Source of the DNA: Arthrobacter caoxuetaonis
GTDB lineage: Bacteria > Actinomycetota > Actinomycetes > Actinomycetales > Micrococcaceae
Assembly: GCF_023921125.1 (NCBI RefSeq)
Contig: NZ_CP099466.1
Location: 1,116,001 to 1,180,000 of the forward strand
Reading direction: 5' to 3'
Length of the DNA stretch: 64,000 nt
A program made the translations under genes and the position numbers. Below the pieces are notes generated by a model, which was not told where the DNA came from, ran no database searches, and saw nothing but the letters and a program-made list of their open reading frames with translations. Of this stretch, positions 17,853 to 27,205 are shown piece by piece (the stretch's first letter is position 1; each line of letters begins with the position of its first letter).

Positions 17853-20800
17853 ATGAGCCTGAACGGACTGCGCGCTGCCCTGGCCGAGGACCCGTCCTAC
17901 GCCCGCCTTCGGGCGCACTCCGCGCGTCCGCCGGCGCAGCGCAGCCAGGACCTGGAGATCGGTGCACCGCAGGGAATGCGGGCCGCGCTGCTGGCCGAGA
18001 TGGTGGATGGTCTGGCGGAGACATCGATCGACGGCGGCGGCAAGCCTCCGGTGGTGCTGGCCGTTACTGCCACCGGGCGGGAAGCCGAAGACCTTGCCGC
18101 AGCCCTGCGCAGCTACCTGCCGCTGGCCGGTATAGAGGAGTTCCCCAGCTGGGAAACCCTGCCGCACGAACGGCTTTCGCCCCGCTCGGACACCGTGGGG
18201 CGCAGGCTTTCCGTCCTGCGCCGGCTCGCCCATCCCGGCAATGACCCGGTCCAGATCGTGGTGGCACCGGTCCGCGCGGTCGTGCAGCCCCTGGTCAAAG
18301 GACTCGGGGACCTGGAACCGGTCTCCCTGGCGGTAGGGGATGAGTGCCCGTTCGATTCCGTGGTCAAGGCGCTCGCGGACGCCGCCTATGCCCGCGTGGA
18401 CATGGTCTCCCACCGCGGCGAGTTCGCCGTGCGCGGCGGCATCCTGGACGTGTTCCCGCCCACTGATGACCACCCCATCAGGATCGACTTCTTCGGCGAC
18501 GAAGTGGACTCCATGCGCTGGTTCGCCGTCGCCGACCAGCGCACCCTCACCGGTGAGCACGTCGTCCACCCCAAGGAGCTCTACGCCCCGCCCTGCCGTG
18601 AACTGCTGATCACTCCGGCGGTCATGAGCCGGGCAGCGAAGCTGAAGGACCAGATGCCCGCCGCAGCGGACATGCTGGAGAAGCTTGCCGGCGGGATCGC
18701 CGTGGAAGGCATGGAATCCCTCGCACCGGTGCTGGTGGACGAAATGGTGCCGCTGATGGGGCAGCTGCCGGCCGGCTCCATCTCCGTGGTCATCGAGCCG
18801 GAGAAGGTCCGCGCCCGCGCCCACGACCTCGAATCCACCAACGAAGAGTTCCTCGCCGCGGCCTGGGCCACAGCGTCCGACGGCGGTGCGGCGCCGGTCG
18901 ATCTCTCCGCCGGGCTCAGCGCAGACCTGGAAGCTGCGAGCTTCCGTTCCTTGACGGACACCCGTTCCGCGGCCCTGGCCAACGACGTCGCGTGGTGGGC
19001 CATCACCTCCTTCAATCCGGACGATGAAACCGTCCTGGACATCGACACCTTGACCATCAACGCCCGTGAACCGCGCGGCTACAAGGGCGACGTCGCGGAG
19101 ATGATGGAGTTCATCGGCTCCCGGGTCCGGGACCAGTGGCGCGTCGTCGTCGTGACCGAAGGGCCCGGCCCGGCAGCCCGGCTGGCTGAGCTGTTCCACG
19201 ACAATGACATCCCGGCCACCCGGGTGGAGTCCCTGGACTCCGAACCACAGCCGGGCATCATCGAGATCACCACGGCCAGCGCCGGGCGCGGCTTCGTGTT
19301 CGACAACCTCAAGACCGGCCTGCTCACGGAAGCGGACCTCCTGGGCCGAGCCAGTGCTAACTCGACCCGCGACATGCGCAAGATGCCCTCGCGGCGGCGC
19401 AACGCCGTCGACCCCCTGCAGCTGCAGGAAGGCGACTACGTGGTGCACGAACAGCACGGTGTCGGCCGGTTCGTGGAACTGCTCCAACGTGCCACCGGTG
19501 CAGGCACGAACAAGACTGTCCGGGAGTACCTTGTCCTGGAATACGCCCCGGCCAAGCGCGGTGCGCCGGGGGACCGGCTGTTCGTGCCGACCGACCAGCT
19601 GGACCAGATCACCCGGTACGTGGGCGGTGAGACTCCGGTGCTGTCCAAGATGGGCGGCTCGGACTGGGCCAAGACCAAGTCCAAGGCCCGCAAGGCGGTC
19701 AAGGAGATCGCCGGAGAGCTGATCCGGCTCTACTCCGCACGCATGGCCTCCCGCGGTCACGCGTTTGCCCCGGACACCCCCTGGCAGCGCGAACTCGAAG
19801 AAGCGTTCCCCTATGTTGAGACCCCGGACCAGCTGACCACCATCAATGAGGTCAAAGCGGACATGGAACGCGAGATTCCCATGGACCGGCTGGTCTCCGG
19901 TGACGTCGGCTACGGCAAGACCGAGATTGCGGTGCGGGCCGCGTTCAAGGCGGTGCAGGACGGCAAGCAGGTGGCGGTCCTGGTGCCGACGACCCTGCTG
20001 GCCCAGCAGCATATGGAAACCTTCTCCGAACGCTTCTCCGGATTCCCGGTCCGCGTCGCTGCGCTCTCGCGCTTCCAGACCGCCAAGCAGGCGAAGGAAG
20101 TCATTGAAGGCGTGCTGAACGGGTCGGTGGACGTGATCATCGGAACCCACCGCCTGCTCTCCCAGGAAGTCCAGTTCAAGGACCTGGGCCTGGTGATCGT
20201 GGATGAAGAGCAGCGCTTCGGCGTCGAACACAAGGAAGCGCTCAAGAAGCTGCGCACCAACGTGGACGTGCTGGCCATGAGCGCCACCCCGATTCCGCGA
20301 ACCCTGGAAATGTCGCTGACCGGCATCCGGGAAACGTCCACGCTGGCCACCCCGCCGGAAGAGCGGCACCCGGTGCTGACCTACGTTGGCCCGTACACGG
20401 ACAAGCAGGCATCCGCGGCGATCCGGCGCGAGCTGATGCGCGAGGGGCAGGTGTTCTTCGTCCACAACCGGGTCTCCTCGATCGACCGGACCGCCGCGAA
20501 CCTGCAGGAGCTGGTCCCGGAGGCGCGGATCGCCGTCGCGCACGGCCAGATGAGCGAATCGAAGCTCGAGCAGATCATCGTGGACTTCTGGGAGAAACGG
20601 TTCGACGTGCTGGTGTGCACCACCATCATCGAAACCGGCCTGGACATCTCCAACGCCAACACCCTGATTGTGGACCGGGCCGACCACTTTGGCCTGTCCC
20701 AGCTGCACCAGCTGCGCGGCCGTGTGGGCCGCGGCCGGGAACGTGCCTACGCGTACTTCCTCTACCCGTCCGAGAAGCCGCTGGGCGAGGTGGCCCTGGA

Positions 20801-21455
20801 ACGGCTGAAGGCGGTCGCTGCTCATAACGAGCTCGGCGCCGGCATGCAGCTGGCAATGAAGGACCTGGAGATCCGCGGTGCGGGCAACCTGCTCGGCGGT
20901 GAACAGTCCGGCCACATCGCCGGGGTCGGTTTCGACCTGTACATCCGGCTGGTCGGGGAAGCCGTTGCGGACTACCGCGGAGAGGCGGAGGAGAAGGCCG
21001 CGGAAATGAAGATCGAGCTCCCGGTCAACGCGCATCTGCCGCACGACTACGTACCGGGGGAGCGGCTGCGGCTGGAGGCCTACCGGAAGCTGGCCTCAGC
21101 GCTGACGAACGAGGCGATTGACGAGGTCCTCGCCGAACTGGTGGACCGTTACGGTGAGCCGCCGCAGGAAGTGAAGAACCTGATCGACGTCGCCCGGTTC
21201 CGGGTGGATGCCCGCGAGGCCGGACTGACCGACGTCGCGCTGCAGGGCAACTTCATCCGGTTCTCGCCCGGGGACCTGCCCGAATCCCGGGTCATGCGCC
21301 TGCAGCGGATGTATCCGGGATCCCAGGTGAAGCCGGCGCTGAACTCGATCCTCATTCCCAAGCCGAAGACCGCGAAGATCGGCGGCCGGGACCTGCAGGA
21401 TGCCGAGGTGCTGCAGTGGGCGCACCAAGTACTGGACGCGATCTTCAAGGAGTAG
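17853..21455 (+). CDS. mfd: Transcription-repair coupling factor Mfd
   Basis: A 1200-residue Mfd, normal length. The UvrB-homology region comes first, then the RNA-polymerase-interaction domain around YVVHEQHGVGRF, the translocase motor with Walker A (GDVGYGKTEIA), DEEQRFG, SATPIPRTLEMS and RGRVGRGRERAYAY, and the TRCF C-terminal domain. It removes RNA polymerase stalled at lesions and recruits UvrA. The ATG at 17853 follows AAGGAG by about 11 bases; an in-frame ATG 51 bases upstream lacks a site. It appears monocistronic apart from the methyltransferase remnant 18 bp downstream. Confidence 0.97.
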   Translation: MSLNGLRAALAEDPSYARLRAHSARPPAQRSQDLEIGAPQGMRAALLAEMVDGLAETSIDGGGKPPVVLAVTATGREAEDLAAALRSYLPLAGIEEFPSWETLPHERLSPRSDTVGRRLSVLRRLAHPGNDPVQIVVAPVRAVVQPLVKGLGDLEPVSLAVGDECPFDSVVKALADAAYARVDMVSHRGEFAVRGGILDVFPPTDDHPIRIDFFGDEVDSMRWFAVADQRTLTGEHVVHPKELYAPPCRELLITPAVMSRAAKLKDQMPAAADMLEKLAGGIAVEGMESLAPVLVDEMVPLMGQLPAGSISVVIEPEKVRARAHDLESTNEEFLAAAWATASDGGAAPVDLSAGLSADLEAASFRSLTDTRSAALANDVAWWAITSFNPDDETVLDIDTLTINAREPRGYKGDVAEMMEFIGSRVRDQWRVVVVTEGPGPAARLAELFHDNDIPATRVESLDSEPQPGIIEITTASAGRGFVFDNLKTGLLTEADLLGRASANSTRDMRKMPSRRRNAVDPLQLQEGDYVVHEQHGVGRFVELLQRATGAGTNKTVREYLVLEYAPAKRGAPGDRLFVPTDQLDQITRYVGGETPVLSKMGGSDWAKTKSKARKAVKEIAGELIRLYSARMASRGHAFAPDTPWQRELEEAFPYVETPDQLTTINEVKADMEREIPMDRLVSGDVGYGKTEIAVRAAFKAVQDGKQVAVLVPTTLLAQQHMETFSERFSGFPVRVAALSRFQTAKQAKEVIEGVLNGSVDVIIGTHRLLSQEVQFKDLGLVIVDEEQRFGVEHKEALKKLRTNVDVLAMSATPIPRTLEMSLTGIRETSTLATPPEERHPVLTYVGPYTDKQASAAIRRELMREGQVFFVHNRVSSIDRTAANLQELVPEARIAVAHGQMSESKLEQIIVDFWEKRFDVLVCTTIIETGLDISNANTLIVDRADHFGLSQLHQLRGRVGRGRERAYAYFLYPSEKPLGEVALERLKAVAAHNELGAGMQLAMKDLEIRGAGNLLGGEQSGHIAGVGFDLYIRLVGEAVADYRGEAEEKAAEMKIELPVNAHLPHDYVPGERLRLEAYRKLASALTNEAIDEVLAELVDRYGEPPQEVKNLIDVARFRVDAREAGLTDVALQGNFIRFSPGDLPESRVMRLQRMYPGSQVKPALNSILIPKPKTAKIGGRDLQDAEVLQWAHQVLDAIFKE

Positions 21456-21473
21456 CCGGAGTAGGGTCGGGGG

Positions 21474-21932
21474 ATGCCGGACGCGATCTTCTCCCACCCC
21501 AGGCTTGCCGGGGTGTACGACGCCCTGGAAGGCGACCGCAGTGACCTCGACACGTATCTCGACCTGGCCGCGGAGGCTCGGGTGAACGCGGTTCTCGACG
21601 TCGGTTGTGGAACCGGTACGCTGGCGTGCCTTCTCGCAGCGCGCGGCGTTGCAGTGCTTGGTGTGGATCCGGCGCCGGCATCTGTTGAGGTGGCCCGTTC
21701 CAAGCCGGGAGCCGGCAGCGTGAGGTGGATTCACACCTGCCTCCGCCCCGGCGGGATGTTTGCTTTTGAAACCCACTCTGACGGTGGACGGTTGGACTCC
21801 ACCAGCACCTTGCGCTTCCGCACCCAGGGCGCGCTGCGCTCCACCCTTGCGGAGGCCGGATTCGGAGCAGTGGAGATCCGGGATCTGCCGTATGCGCCAA
21901 ACCGCGGGTGGCTGGTGCTGGCAACCGCCTGA
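21474..21932 (+). pseudogene. Class I SAM methyltransferase with two internal in-frame deletions
   Basis: The first ~85 residues are a normal actinobacterial methyltransferase N-terminus: MPDAIFSHPRLAGVYDAL, then the SAM motif VLDVGCGTGTLA and VDPAPAS. At RWIH the text jumps to CLRPGG, skipping the region that normally holds motifs II and III (GDAT.. to the strand 4-5 loop). A second jump after FETH leads to STSTLRFR near the C-terminus. The total is 152 residues against about 240 for intact relatives, by recall. The frame is kept, so a protein may still be made, but it cannot form a full catalytic domain. I call it a degraded gene. Confidence 0.65.
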
Positions 21933-22006
21933 CCGGGTCTGATGAAACGAGCTTTGGGACGCACGACCCGCACGGGAAGATGTACTCACGCCGGGCGTTG
22001 GGGCAT

Positions 22007-22148
22007 CCTTTGGGGAGATAACGTCCTTTGGCGAGTGTTCCCTTCTACCTTCGGGGAGTTGACGTCGCTTTGGAACGGTCAAGACGACGTTATCTCCCCG
22101 AAGGTTTCGCCCGATCGGCCTGTAAGAGCGTTATCTCCCCAAAGGTTG
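22007..22148. repeat. Palindromic array of motif A (core GTTATCTCCCC)
   Basis: Four copies in the order reverse, reverse, forward, forward: 22007-22025 and 22047-22065 (reverse), 22086-22106 and 22127-22147 (forward). The forward consensus is GACGTTATCTCCCCGAAGGTT. Spacing between successive copies is about 40-41 bp and the inner pair can fold into a hairpin. The same motif recurs at 48377-48440. Confidence 0.8.
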
Positions 22149-22310
22149 CTAGGAGGAAGGGGCCCGCCCGCATATCAGGCCGGCCGGCAGCGCACCGCTT
22201 CCCCGCTGTCGTGGTCGGTGGGACTGGTGTGATCCCGACAGTCCCAGGCGCCACATGGGTTGTGAACCTGGGCAGCTCTGCCGACCGCCGGGTGCCAGCA
22301 GCGGAATCCG

Positions 22311-22482
22311 TTGTCGCAATAACGCTGTGAGCGGGTAGCACTGGTATTCATTGCTGCGCTGACGTCCCTTTCACCGTTTCAGAGCGACGTTATTGCAGCA
22401 GAGGCTCCGTGAAAGGGCTGGTAACTGCGTTATTGCAGCAAAAGATTCGGGGTGGCTGGTAACTGCGTCAGCGCAGCAGAGG
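22311..22482. repeat. Palindromic array of motif B (core GTTATTGCAGCA)
   Basis: Five copies: reverse at 22311-22326 and 22351-22366, forward at 22384-22400, 22424-22440 and 22462-22478. The spacing is 38-40 bp within each arm, and the linker GGCTGGTAACT is shared between the forward units. Motif B begins with the same GACGTTAT half as motif A but has a different second half. The 17-bp TGCGTTATTGCAGCAAA here is identical to a reverse copy at 48154-48170. Confidence 0.8.
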
Positions 22483-22705
22483 ATGGGCAGGGCCCCGGCA
22501 CCGGTCAGCGCCGGGCGCTCAACCAGGCCCAGCAGCCGAAGCCCAAACATGCGCAATAGATGCGCAATCGGGGTTGGGAGCCGGGGTGCCCAGGCGCAAC
22601 GGGGTTCGCGGTCAGATTCGGACACACGGTCCGGTAGACACGCGCAACCACCCCCGCTGCAGCCCAGCCGCACAGCCCCCGCACACCACCCCTAAACTGC
22701 ACACC

Positions 22706-22753
22706 AAAAAACGTGCCTCCTTCGGGAGGGGGAATAGGGCCGAAGGAGGCACG
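22706..22753 (-). terminator. Intrinsic terminator of the oxidoreductase operon
   Basis: A perfect 14-bp stem (CGTGCCTCCTTCGG / CCGAAGGAGGCACG) with a 14-nt loop is followed on the minus strand by six T residues. It lies 70 bp after the stop of the FAD oxidoreductase gene and ends that operon. Confidence 0.85.
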
Positions 22754-22822
22754 CGGCTGAAATGCCGGGCACTCCAAAGGGCCCCGGAGATGGGGGCCCA
22801 AAAGGGAGGCGCGGCGAAAGGG

Positions 22823-24256
22823 CTAGGAGTCGAACCCCATTCCCACGGCATCCATGAGCTTCAGCCACGGACCCCGTTTGCCCTGCCGGCGATCGGAGCG
22901 GACCATGGCAGCGGTTGTGATCTTCACGCCCAGCCAGGCAACCGGCTCCGGGGGGAAGGGCAGCGGAAGCTTCCGCACCAGTTCCAGGGAAGTGCGCCGG
23001 GTCTGGACACCGGAGAGCAGGTCCAGCAGTACATTGGCCGCGAACCGGCTGGCGCCGACACCCAGGCCGGTGAACCCGGCGGCATAGGCAACACGTCCGC
23101 CGTAGGCCTTCATGAAGAAGGAGAAGAACCGGCTGCAGGTGTCGATCGCCCCGCCCCACTTATGCGTGAAGCAGATGCCTTCCAGCTGGGGGAAGGTGGC
23201 CAGGAAATGCGCAGCCAGGCGGCGGAAGGACTCCTCGCTCTGGTCGTACTCGGGCTTCATGCTGCGCCCGTAGTGGTACGGCGCGTCATAGCCGCCAAAG
23301 AGGATCCGGTTGTCCTCCGTGAGGCGGTAGTAGTGGAAGCGGTTCGAGACGTCGTCGAGCCCCTGCCGCCGGGACCAGCCGATGGATTCCAGCTGCGCCT
23401 CGGTCAGCGGTTCGGTCATCAGCGCGTAGTCGTAGACGGGCACCGTGTGCAGACGCGCCCGGCGCAGCAGCGACGGAAAAACGTTCGTTGCCAGGGCGAC
23501 CTTCGCCGCGGACACCGTGCCGCCGTCGGTCTCCACTTCGACGCCGTACCCGGACTTAGCCAGCGACCGCACGGGGGAGTGTTCGAAGATCTGCACGCCC
23601 AGTTCCAGGCAGGCACGCTTCAGTCCCCAGGCCAGCCGCGCCGGATCAACCAGTGCGCTGCCCTTCTTGTTCCACGCGCCGGCCAGATACAGCGGTGACT
23701 TCACCTCGGCCTGGACCTGCTCCTGATCGAAGAACTCGACGCCGTCGTGCCCGGCTTCCTCGCGCAGCCAGTCCACCTGGTGCGGATCGGTGGCCAGCGC
23801 CAGGGTGCCGTTCCACTGGAAGTCGCAGTCGATGCCGTAGCGCTGGATCGCCTGGGCGAACTCGGCCAGGTTCTCGTCCCCCATGTCCTTGAGCAGGTCC
23901 ACCTCCTGGGGCAGGTGCTTGACCCCGTTGCTGTAGCCGTGGGTCAGGCTGGCGGAGACAAAACCGCCGTTGCGGCCCGAGGCCGCCCAGCCCACTTCCT
24001 GTCCCTCGAGAAGCACCACGATGGTGGACGGGTTGCGTTCCTTGGCCAGCAAAGCGGTCCACAGCCCGGTGTACCCGCCGCCGACCACAACAAGGTCAGC
24101 GGAGATCCGGGATTCCAGCGGCGGAAGGGGAGCGGGCCGTTCGGGACGGTCCAGCCAGTAGGGAGCAGGAGCGGCGGAGGCAAGGGCAGCGGTGACGGCG
24201 GCGGCCGGGATGCGCTGCTCGGCCAGCTCATAGGTGGTTGGGGTGGTGCGGGGCAC
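22823..24256 (-). CDS. FAD-dependent amine oxidoreductase (DAO family, PuuB-like)
   Basis: A 477-residue flavoenzyme. A ~45-residue lead precedes the FAD-binding Rossmann motif DLVVVGGGYTGLW, then the WAASGRNGGFVS segment typical of DadA/PuuB-type oxidases, and a second FAD-contacting block YAAGFTGLGVGASR near the C-terminus. The family oxidises amines such as gamma-glutamylputrescine or N-methyl amino acids to aldehydes or ketones. It is last in an operon with a glycosyltransferase and an aminoaldehyde dehydrogenase (50 bp gap), next to a polyamine-type ABC transporter, so an amine substrate is the best guess. No puuA-like glutamylputrescine synthetase is in the window. Confidence 0.85.
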   Translation of the reverse strand: MPRTTPTTYELAEQRIPAAAVTAALASAAPAPYWLDRPERPAPLPPLESRISADLVVVGGGYTGLWTALLAKERNPSTIVVLLEGQEVGWAASGRNGGFVSASLTHGYSNGVKHLPQEVDLLKDMGDENLAEFAQAIQRYGIDCDFQWNGTLALATDPHQVDWLREEAGHDGVEFFDQEQVQAEVKSPLYLAGAWNKKGSALVDPARLAWGLKRACLELGVQIFEHSPVRSLAKSGYGVEVETDGGTVSAAKVALATNVFPSLLRRARLHTVPVYDYALMTEPLTEAQLESIGWSRRQGLDDVSNRFHYYRLTEDNRILFGGYDAPYHYGRSMKPEYDQSEESFRRLAAHFLATFPQLEGICFTHKWGGAIDTCSRFFSFFMKAYGGRVAYAAGFTGLGVGASRFAANVLLDLLSGVQTRRTSLELVRKLPLPFPPEPVAWLGVKITTAAMVRSDRRQGKRGPWLKLMDAVGMGFDS

Positions 24257-24306
24257 GGTATCTGCTTTCGATCGGTGGTGGTTCGCAGGTGTATGCAGGG
24301 TGCGGA

Positions 24307-25764
24307 TCAGGCCGGGCGGTAGCCCGTCGTTTCCGGCGGCACGGCGTGGCGGATCATGAGGTGTCGGGTCACGGAGTAGTCCAGCAGCGGTTCGATGCTC
24401 ATGTCCTTGCCGAATCCCGAGCCTTTCACACCTCCGTGCGGAGCCTCGGACGCCAGCGGCAGATGGTCATTGATCCAGGTGACGCCCACTTCCAGCTGGT
24501 GGCTGACGCGGATGGCACGCCCGACGTCGGCGGTCCAGACGGAGGACGCCAGGCCGTAGGCGCTGTCATTGGCCAGCGCGACGGCGTCGTCCTCCGAATC
24601 GAAGGGCAGGGCCACCAGCACCGGGCCGAAGATCTCGCCCTGCACCAGTTCGGAGGACTGCGCAGCGCCCACCACGAGGGTGGGCGGGAAGTAGAAGCCC
24701 GGGCCCGCCAGCGGGGAGCCGCCCTCCAGGGCCTGGGCTCCGCCGTCGACCGCCCGCCGGATGAAACCGGCCACCTTCTCCCGGTGTGCGGCGGAGATCA
24801 GCGGACCGATGTGGGTGGCGGGATCGTGCGGATCACCGATGTTGATGCCCTTCAGCTCTGCACGCAGGGCGGCAATGGCGTCGTCGAAAATGCTCCGGTG
24901 GATGTACACGCGGGTAGCGGCAGTGCAGTCCTGGCCGGTGTTGTAGGTTGCGCCCAGGGCGACGGCGCGGGCCATCTGGGGGATGTCGGCGTCGGCGAAG
25001 ACCAGGGCCGGGGCCTTACCGCCCAGCTCCAGGTGCACCCGCTTCACGTCCTTGACGGCACCCTGCATCACGGCGCGTCCGGTGGCAGTGGAACCAGTTA
25101 CCGAGACCATGTCCACGCCGCGGTGCCCTGCCAGCGCGGAACCGATGTCCCCGCCGCCGGTGACCACGTTCAATACGCCCGCGGGCAGGCCCGCGCCGGC
25201 GGCGAGCTCAGCCAGCCGCAGGGTGGATCCCGGAGTCAGCGGGGCAGGCTTGAGGATCACGGTGTTGCCGGCCGCCAGCGCGGGGCCGGCCTTCCACAGG
25301 GCCATGATCAGCGGGAAGTTCCATGGAGTGATCCCGGCGACCACACCCACAGGACGGCGGACCATCATGGAGGTGTAACCGTCGGAAAACACTCCCGCGC
25401 CGGTGCCGTCCACGGACCGGGCCGCTCCGGCGAAGAAGCGCAGGTTATCCGCCCCGAAAGGGATCTCCCCGTCCAGCACGGTGGTCCAGGGCTTGCCGCC
25501 CTCGGTGACTTCCAGTTCGGTGAGCGCTTCACCGTCGGCTTCGAGCGCATCGGCGAGTTTCAGCAGCATACGGGCACGCTGGCCCGGGGTCTGGGCGGCC
25601 CAGCCTGCCGCGGCGCCGCGGGCGGCGCTGACGGCGGAGTCGACGTCGTCCACGGTCGAGGCGGGGAGGGTGCCGGAGACTTCGCCGGTGGCTGGATTAA
25701 TAAGTTCCTGCACTTCGCCGGCGGAGGCACGGTAGTCGTTGGAGATGAAAGTTCCGGAGGCCAT
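24307..25764 (-). CDS. Gamma-aminobutyraldehyde dehydrogenase-type ALDH
   Basis: A 485-residue aldehyde dehydrogenase starting MASGTF; AAGGA lies 6 bases before this ATG. Catalytic residues are Asn149 in PWNFPL, Glu246 in LELGGK and Cys280. The cysteine is in YNTGQDCTAATR; GQDC rather than GQVC is characteristic of PatD/gamma-aminobutyraldehyde dehydrogenases, which make GABA from the aldehyde of putrescine. It sits between the glycosyltransferase (43 bp upstream) and the FAD oxidase (50 bp downstream), so oxidase and dehydrogenase can act in series on an amine. The Sad-type dehydrogenase at 6737 could serve the next catabolic steps. Confidence 0.88.
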   Translation of the reverse strand: MASGTFISNDYRASAGEVQELINPATGEVSGTLPASTVDDVDSAVSAARGAAAGWAAQTPGQRARMLLKLADALEADGEALTELEVTEGGKPWTTVLDGEIPFGADNLRFFAGAARSVDGTGAGVFSDGYTSMMVRRPVGVVAGITPWNFPLIMALWKAGPALAAGNTVILKPAPLTPGSTLRLAELAAGAGLPAGVLNVVTGGGDIGSALAGHRGVDMVSVTGSTATGRAVMQGAVKDVKRVHLELGGKAPALVFADADIPQMARAVALGATYNTGQDCTAATRVYIHRSIFDDAIAALRAELKGINIGDPHDPATHIGPLISAAHREKVAGFIRRAVDGGAQALEGGSPLAGPGFYFPPTLVVGAAQSSELVQGEIFGPVLVALPFDSEDDAVALANDSAYGLASSVWTADVGRAIRVSHQLEVGVTWINDHLPLASEAPHGGVKGSGFGKDMSIEPLLDYSVTRHLMIRHAVPPETTGYRPA

Positions 25765-25806
25765 GGTGGTTCCTTGCATTGGTGGTGATCTGGTGATGTG
25801 GTGCGG

Positions 25807-27099
25807 TCAGTGGAAAGCGGCGACGTTTTCCAGGGCGGTGGCCGCGGCGGAAAGGCCGTCGACGGCGCGGATCCGTTCCCCGGCTGCACGGCAGCGGGCC
25901 AGCAGCTCCGTGTCGCCGAGCAGGTCGGAGATCGTGCCCAGCAGTTCCTCCGGCGTGCAGGTGTAGGTGTCCAGCCGGCGGCCGTAACCGGATTCATGGA
26001 CGCGCTGGGCGTTGTCGTACTGGTCCCAGAACAGGGGCAGCAGAATCATCGGCTTGCCGAAGTGCAGGGCCTCGGTGGTGGTGTTGTTGCCGCCGTGGGT
26101 GATGACCAGGTCCACGAGGGGAATGATGCGGGTCTGCGGCAGGAACTCCGCACCCCACATGTTCTCCGCGAGGGTGATCTCCTCATGCAGCGGACCCTTG
26201 GAGACAATGAAGTTGTACTCCCCGGCGGTGCCCAGGATGTCCACGGTGCGCTGCATGAGTTCGACGTCGGCGCCGCCCAGGGAGCCCAGGCTGAAGTAGA
26301 CCAGCGGCTTGGTGCCGTCCAGGAAGTGCGGCGGAAGCTCTACAGCGGATTCGGTTTCCCGCACTGCGGAGTCCACTCGGGTCCAGTCCTCGCCGAGGGG
26401 ACGGCTGTCGGTGTAGTCCAGCTCCTCGGGGTAGACGTAGATGTTGTGGACGCCGGAATGGATGAACTCAAGGCGGGGCAGCGCGGGTGCACCCTGCTCC
26501 TGGACCCAGGCATTGAAGTCTTCCCAAAGGTCCTTGTGGGTGCGCTCGTATTCGGCGCGGTATTCCTCCCAGGCGCTTTCGTCGTCCCGGCCCAGCCCGG
26601 AATAGGCAGGCGCAATCCCGGGACCGGTTACCTCCAGCGGGTTGCAGGAGACCATCCGGACGAACGGCTTCCCGGCGGTTACCAGCGCGGGAAAGGCAAC
26701 CACGTTGTCTTCAATGATGACATCGGGATTTACTTCCGCAATGATGCGGCGCAATTCAGGCTCGCAGTACTTGGCGCCGTCAATTGCACCTTCCCAGATG
26801 GGTCGGATAACCGTTTCGGCCTGCTCCAGGGTTGATTTCCGGAATTCCGGGGAGATGGCTTTGATGTATTCCTTCCAGAAATCTCCCGCCCCGGCGTCCT
26901 CCGGCTCGTCCGCCGGCGGGGCGAAGTCCACCAGGGCCTCCTCGAACCCAAGCGCGGCAAGCTTGCCGCGCCACGAAGACTCCGCCGCGAAGACAACACG
27001 GTGGCCGCGCTTGAGGAGCTCATTACCAATACCAATGCAATTATTCGTAGGGCCGTAAGCGCTTTCCGGCATGAAAAGAAAAGTCCGTGAATTTGTCAA
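25807..27099 (-). CDS. MGT-type UDP-glycosyltransferase
   Basis: A 430-residue GT-B fold enzyme of the macrolide/UGT type (GT1). The C-terminal nucleotide-sugar signature is present: THGGNNTTTEALHFGKPM followed by PLFWDQYDNAQRV. The N-terminal half has the acceptor-binding domain with PESAYGPTNNCIGIGNEL. The TTG start has GGAGG 6 bases upstream. It is the first gene of a three-gene operon with two amine-oxidising enzymes and is divergent from a TetR regulator. GT1 enzymes glycosylate small lipophilic acceptors, often for detoxification. Its placement before an oxidase and a dehydrogenase is unusual; the acceptor is unknown. Confidence 0.85.
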   Translation of the reverse strand: MTNSRTFLFMPESAYGPTNNCIGIGNELLKRGHRVVFAAESSWRGKLAALGFEEALVDFAPPADEPEDAGAGDFWKEYIKAISPEFRKSTLEQAETVIRPIWEGAIDGAKYCEPELRRIIAEVNPDVIIEDNVVAFPALVTAGKPFVRMVSCNPLEVTGPGIAPAYSGLGRDDESAWEEYRAEYERTHKDLWEDFNAWVQEQGAPALPRLEFIHSGVHNIYVYPEELDYTDSRPLGEDWTRVDSAVRETESAVELPPHFLDGTKPLVYFSLGSLGGADVELMQRTVDILGTAGEYNFIVSKGPLHEEITLAENMWGAEFLPQTRIIPLVDLVITHGGNNTTTEALHFGKPMILLPLFWDQYDNAQRVHESGYGRRLDTYTCTPEELLGTISDLLGDTELLARCRAAGERIRAVDGLSAAATALENVAAFH

Positions 27100-27205
27100 C
27101 GGGTGCCTCCTGGAAACAGTGGGTGATTGAAATTACTTTTGTGGAAGTTCGTGTTTCGCCGAATGTGCCCTATCGTGGTAAATCAGCAATCGAGGAAGGT
27201 TTCAC

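Larger units (their letters stand above)
21933..22822. other. 890-bp convergent intergenic region with repeat arrays, no gene
   Basis: Between the methyltransferase remnant and the convergent FAD oxidoreductase gene no convincing coding sequence is seen. Short open frames here lack ribosome sites and codon bias. The region holds two palindromic repeat arrays (22007-22148 and 22311-22482) and one strong terminator (22706-22753). 22149-22310 and 22483-22700 show nothing I can name. Confidence 0.7.

Noticed and set aside
17784..21044. A 1086-codon open frame on the minus strand.
   Set aside because: It lies entirely antisense to mfd, whose motifs are intact. Long antisense frames are expected in GC-rich DNA; the translation is His/Gly/Arg-rich without domains.
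22311..22482. CRISPR array.
   Set aside because: The repeats are about 16 bp, flip orientation in the middle of the array and have related linkers; no cas genes are in the window.
22826..22850. Sequence resembling a tRNA T-loop (GGTTCGACTCC on the minus strand).
   Set aside because: It encodes the last residues and stop of the oxidoreductase (GFDS), and no acceptor or anticodon stems can be drawn around it.
22574..23698. A 374-codon plus-strand open frame starting in the intergenic region.
   Set aside because: Most of it is antisense to the FAD oxidoreductase; no ribosome site or domain was found and a terminator hairpin lies inside it.
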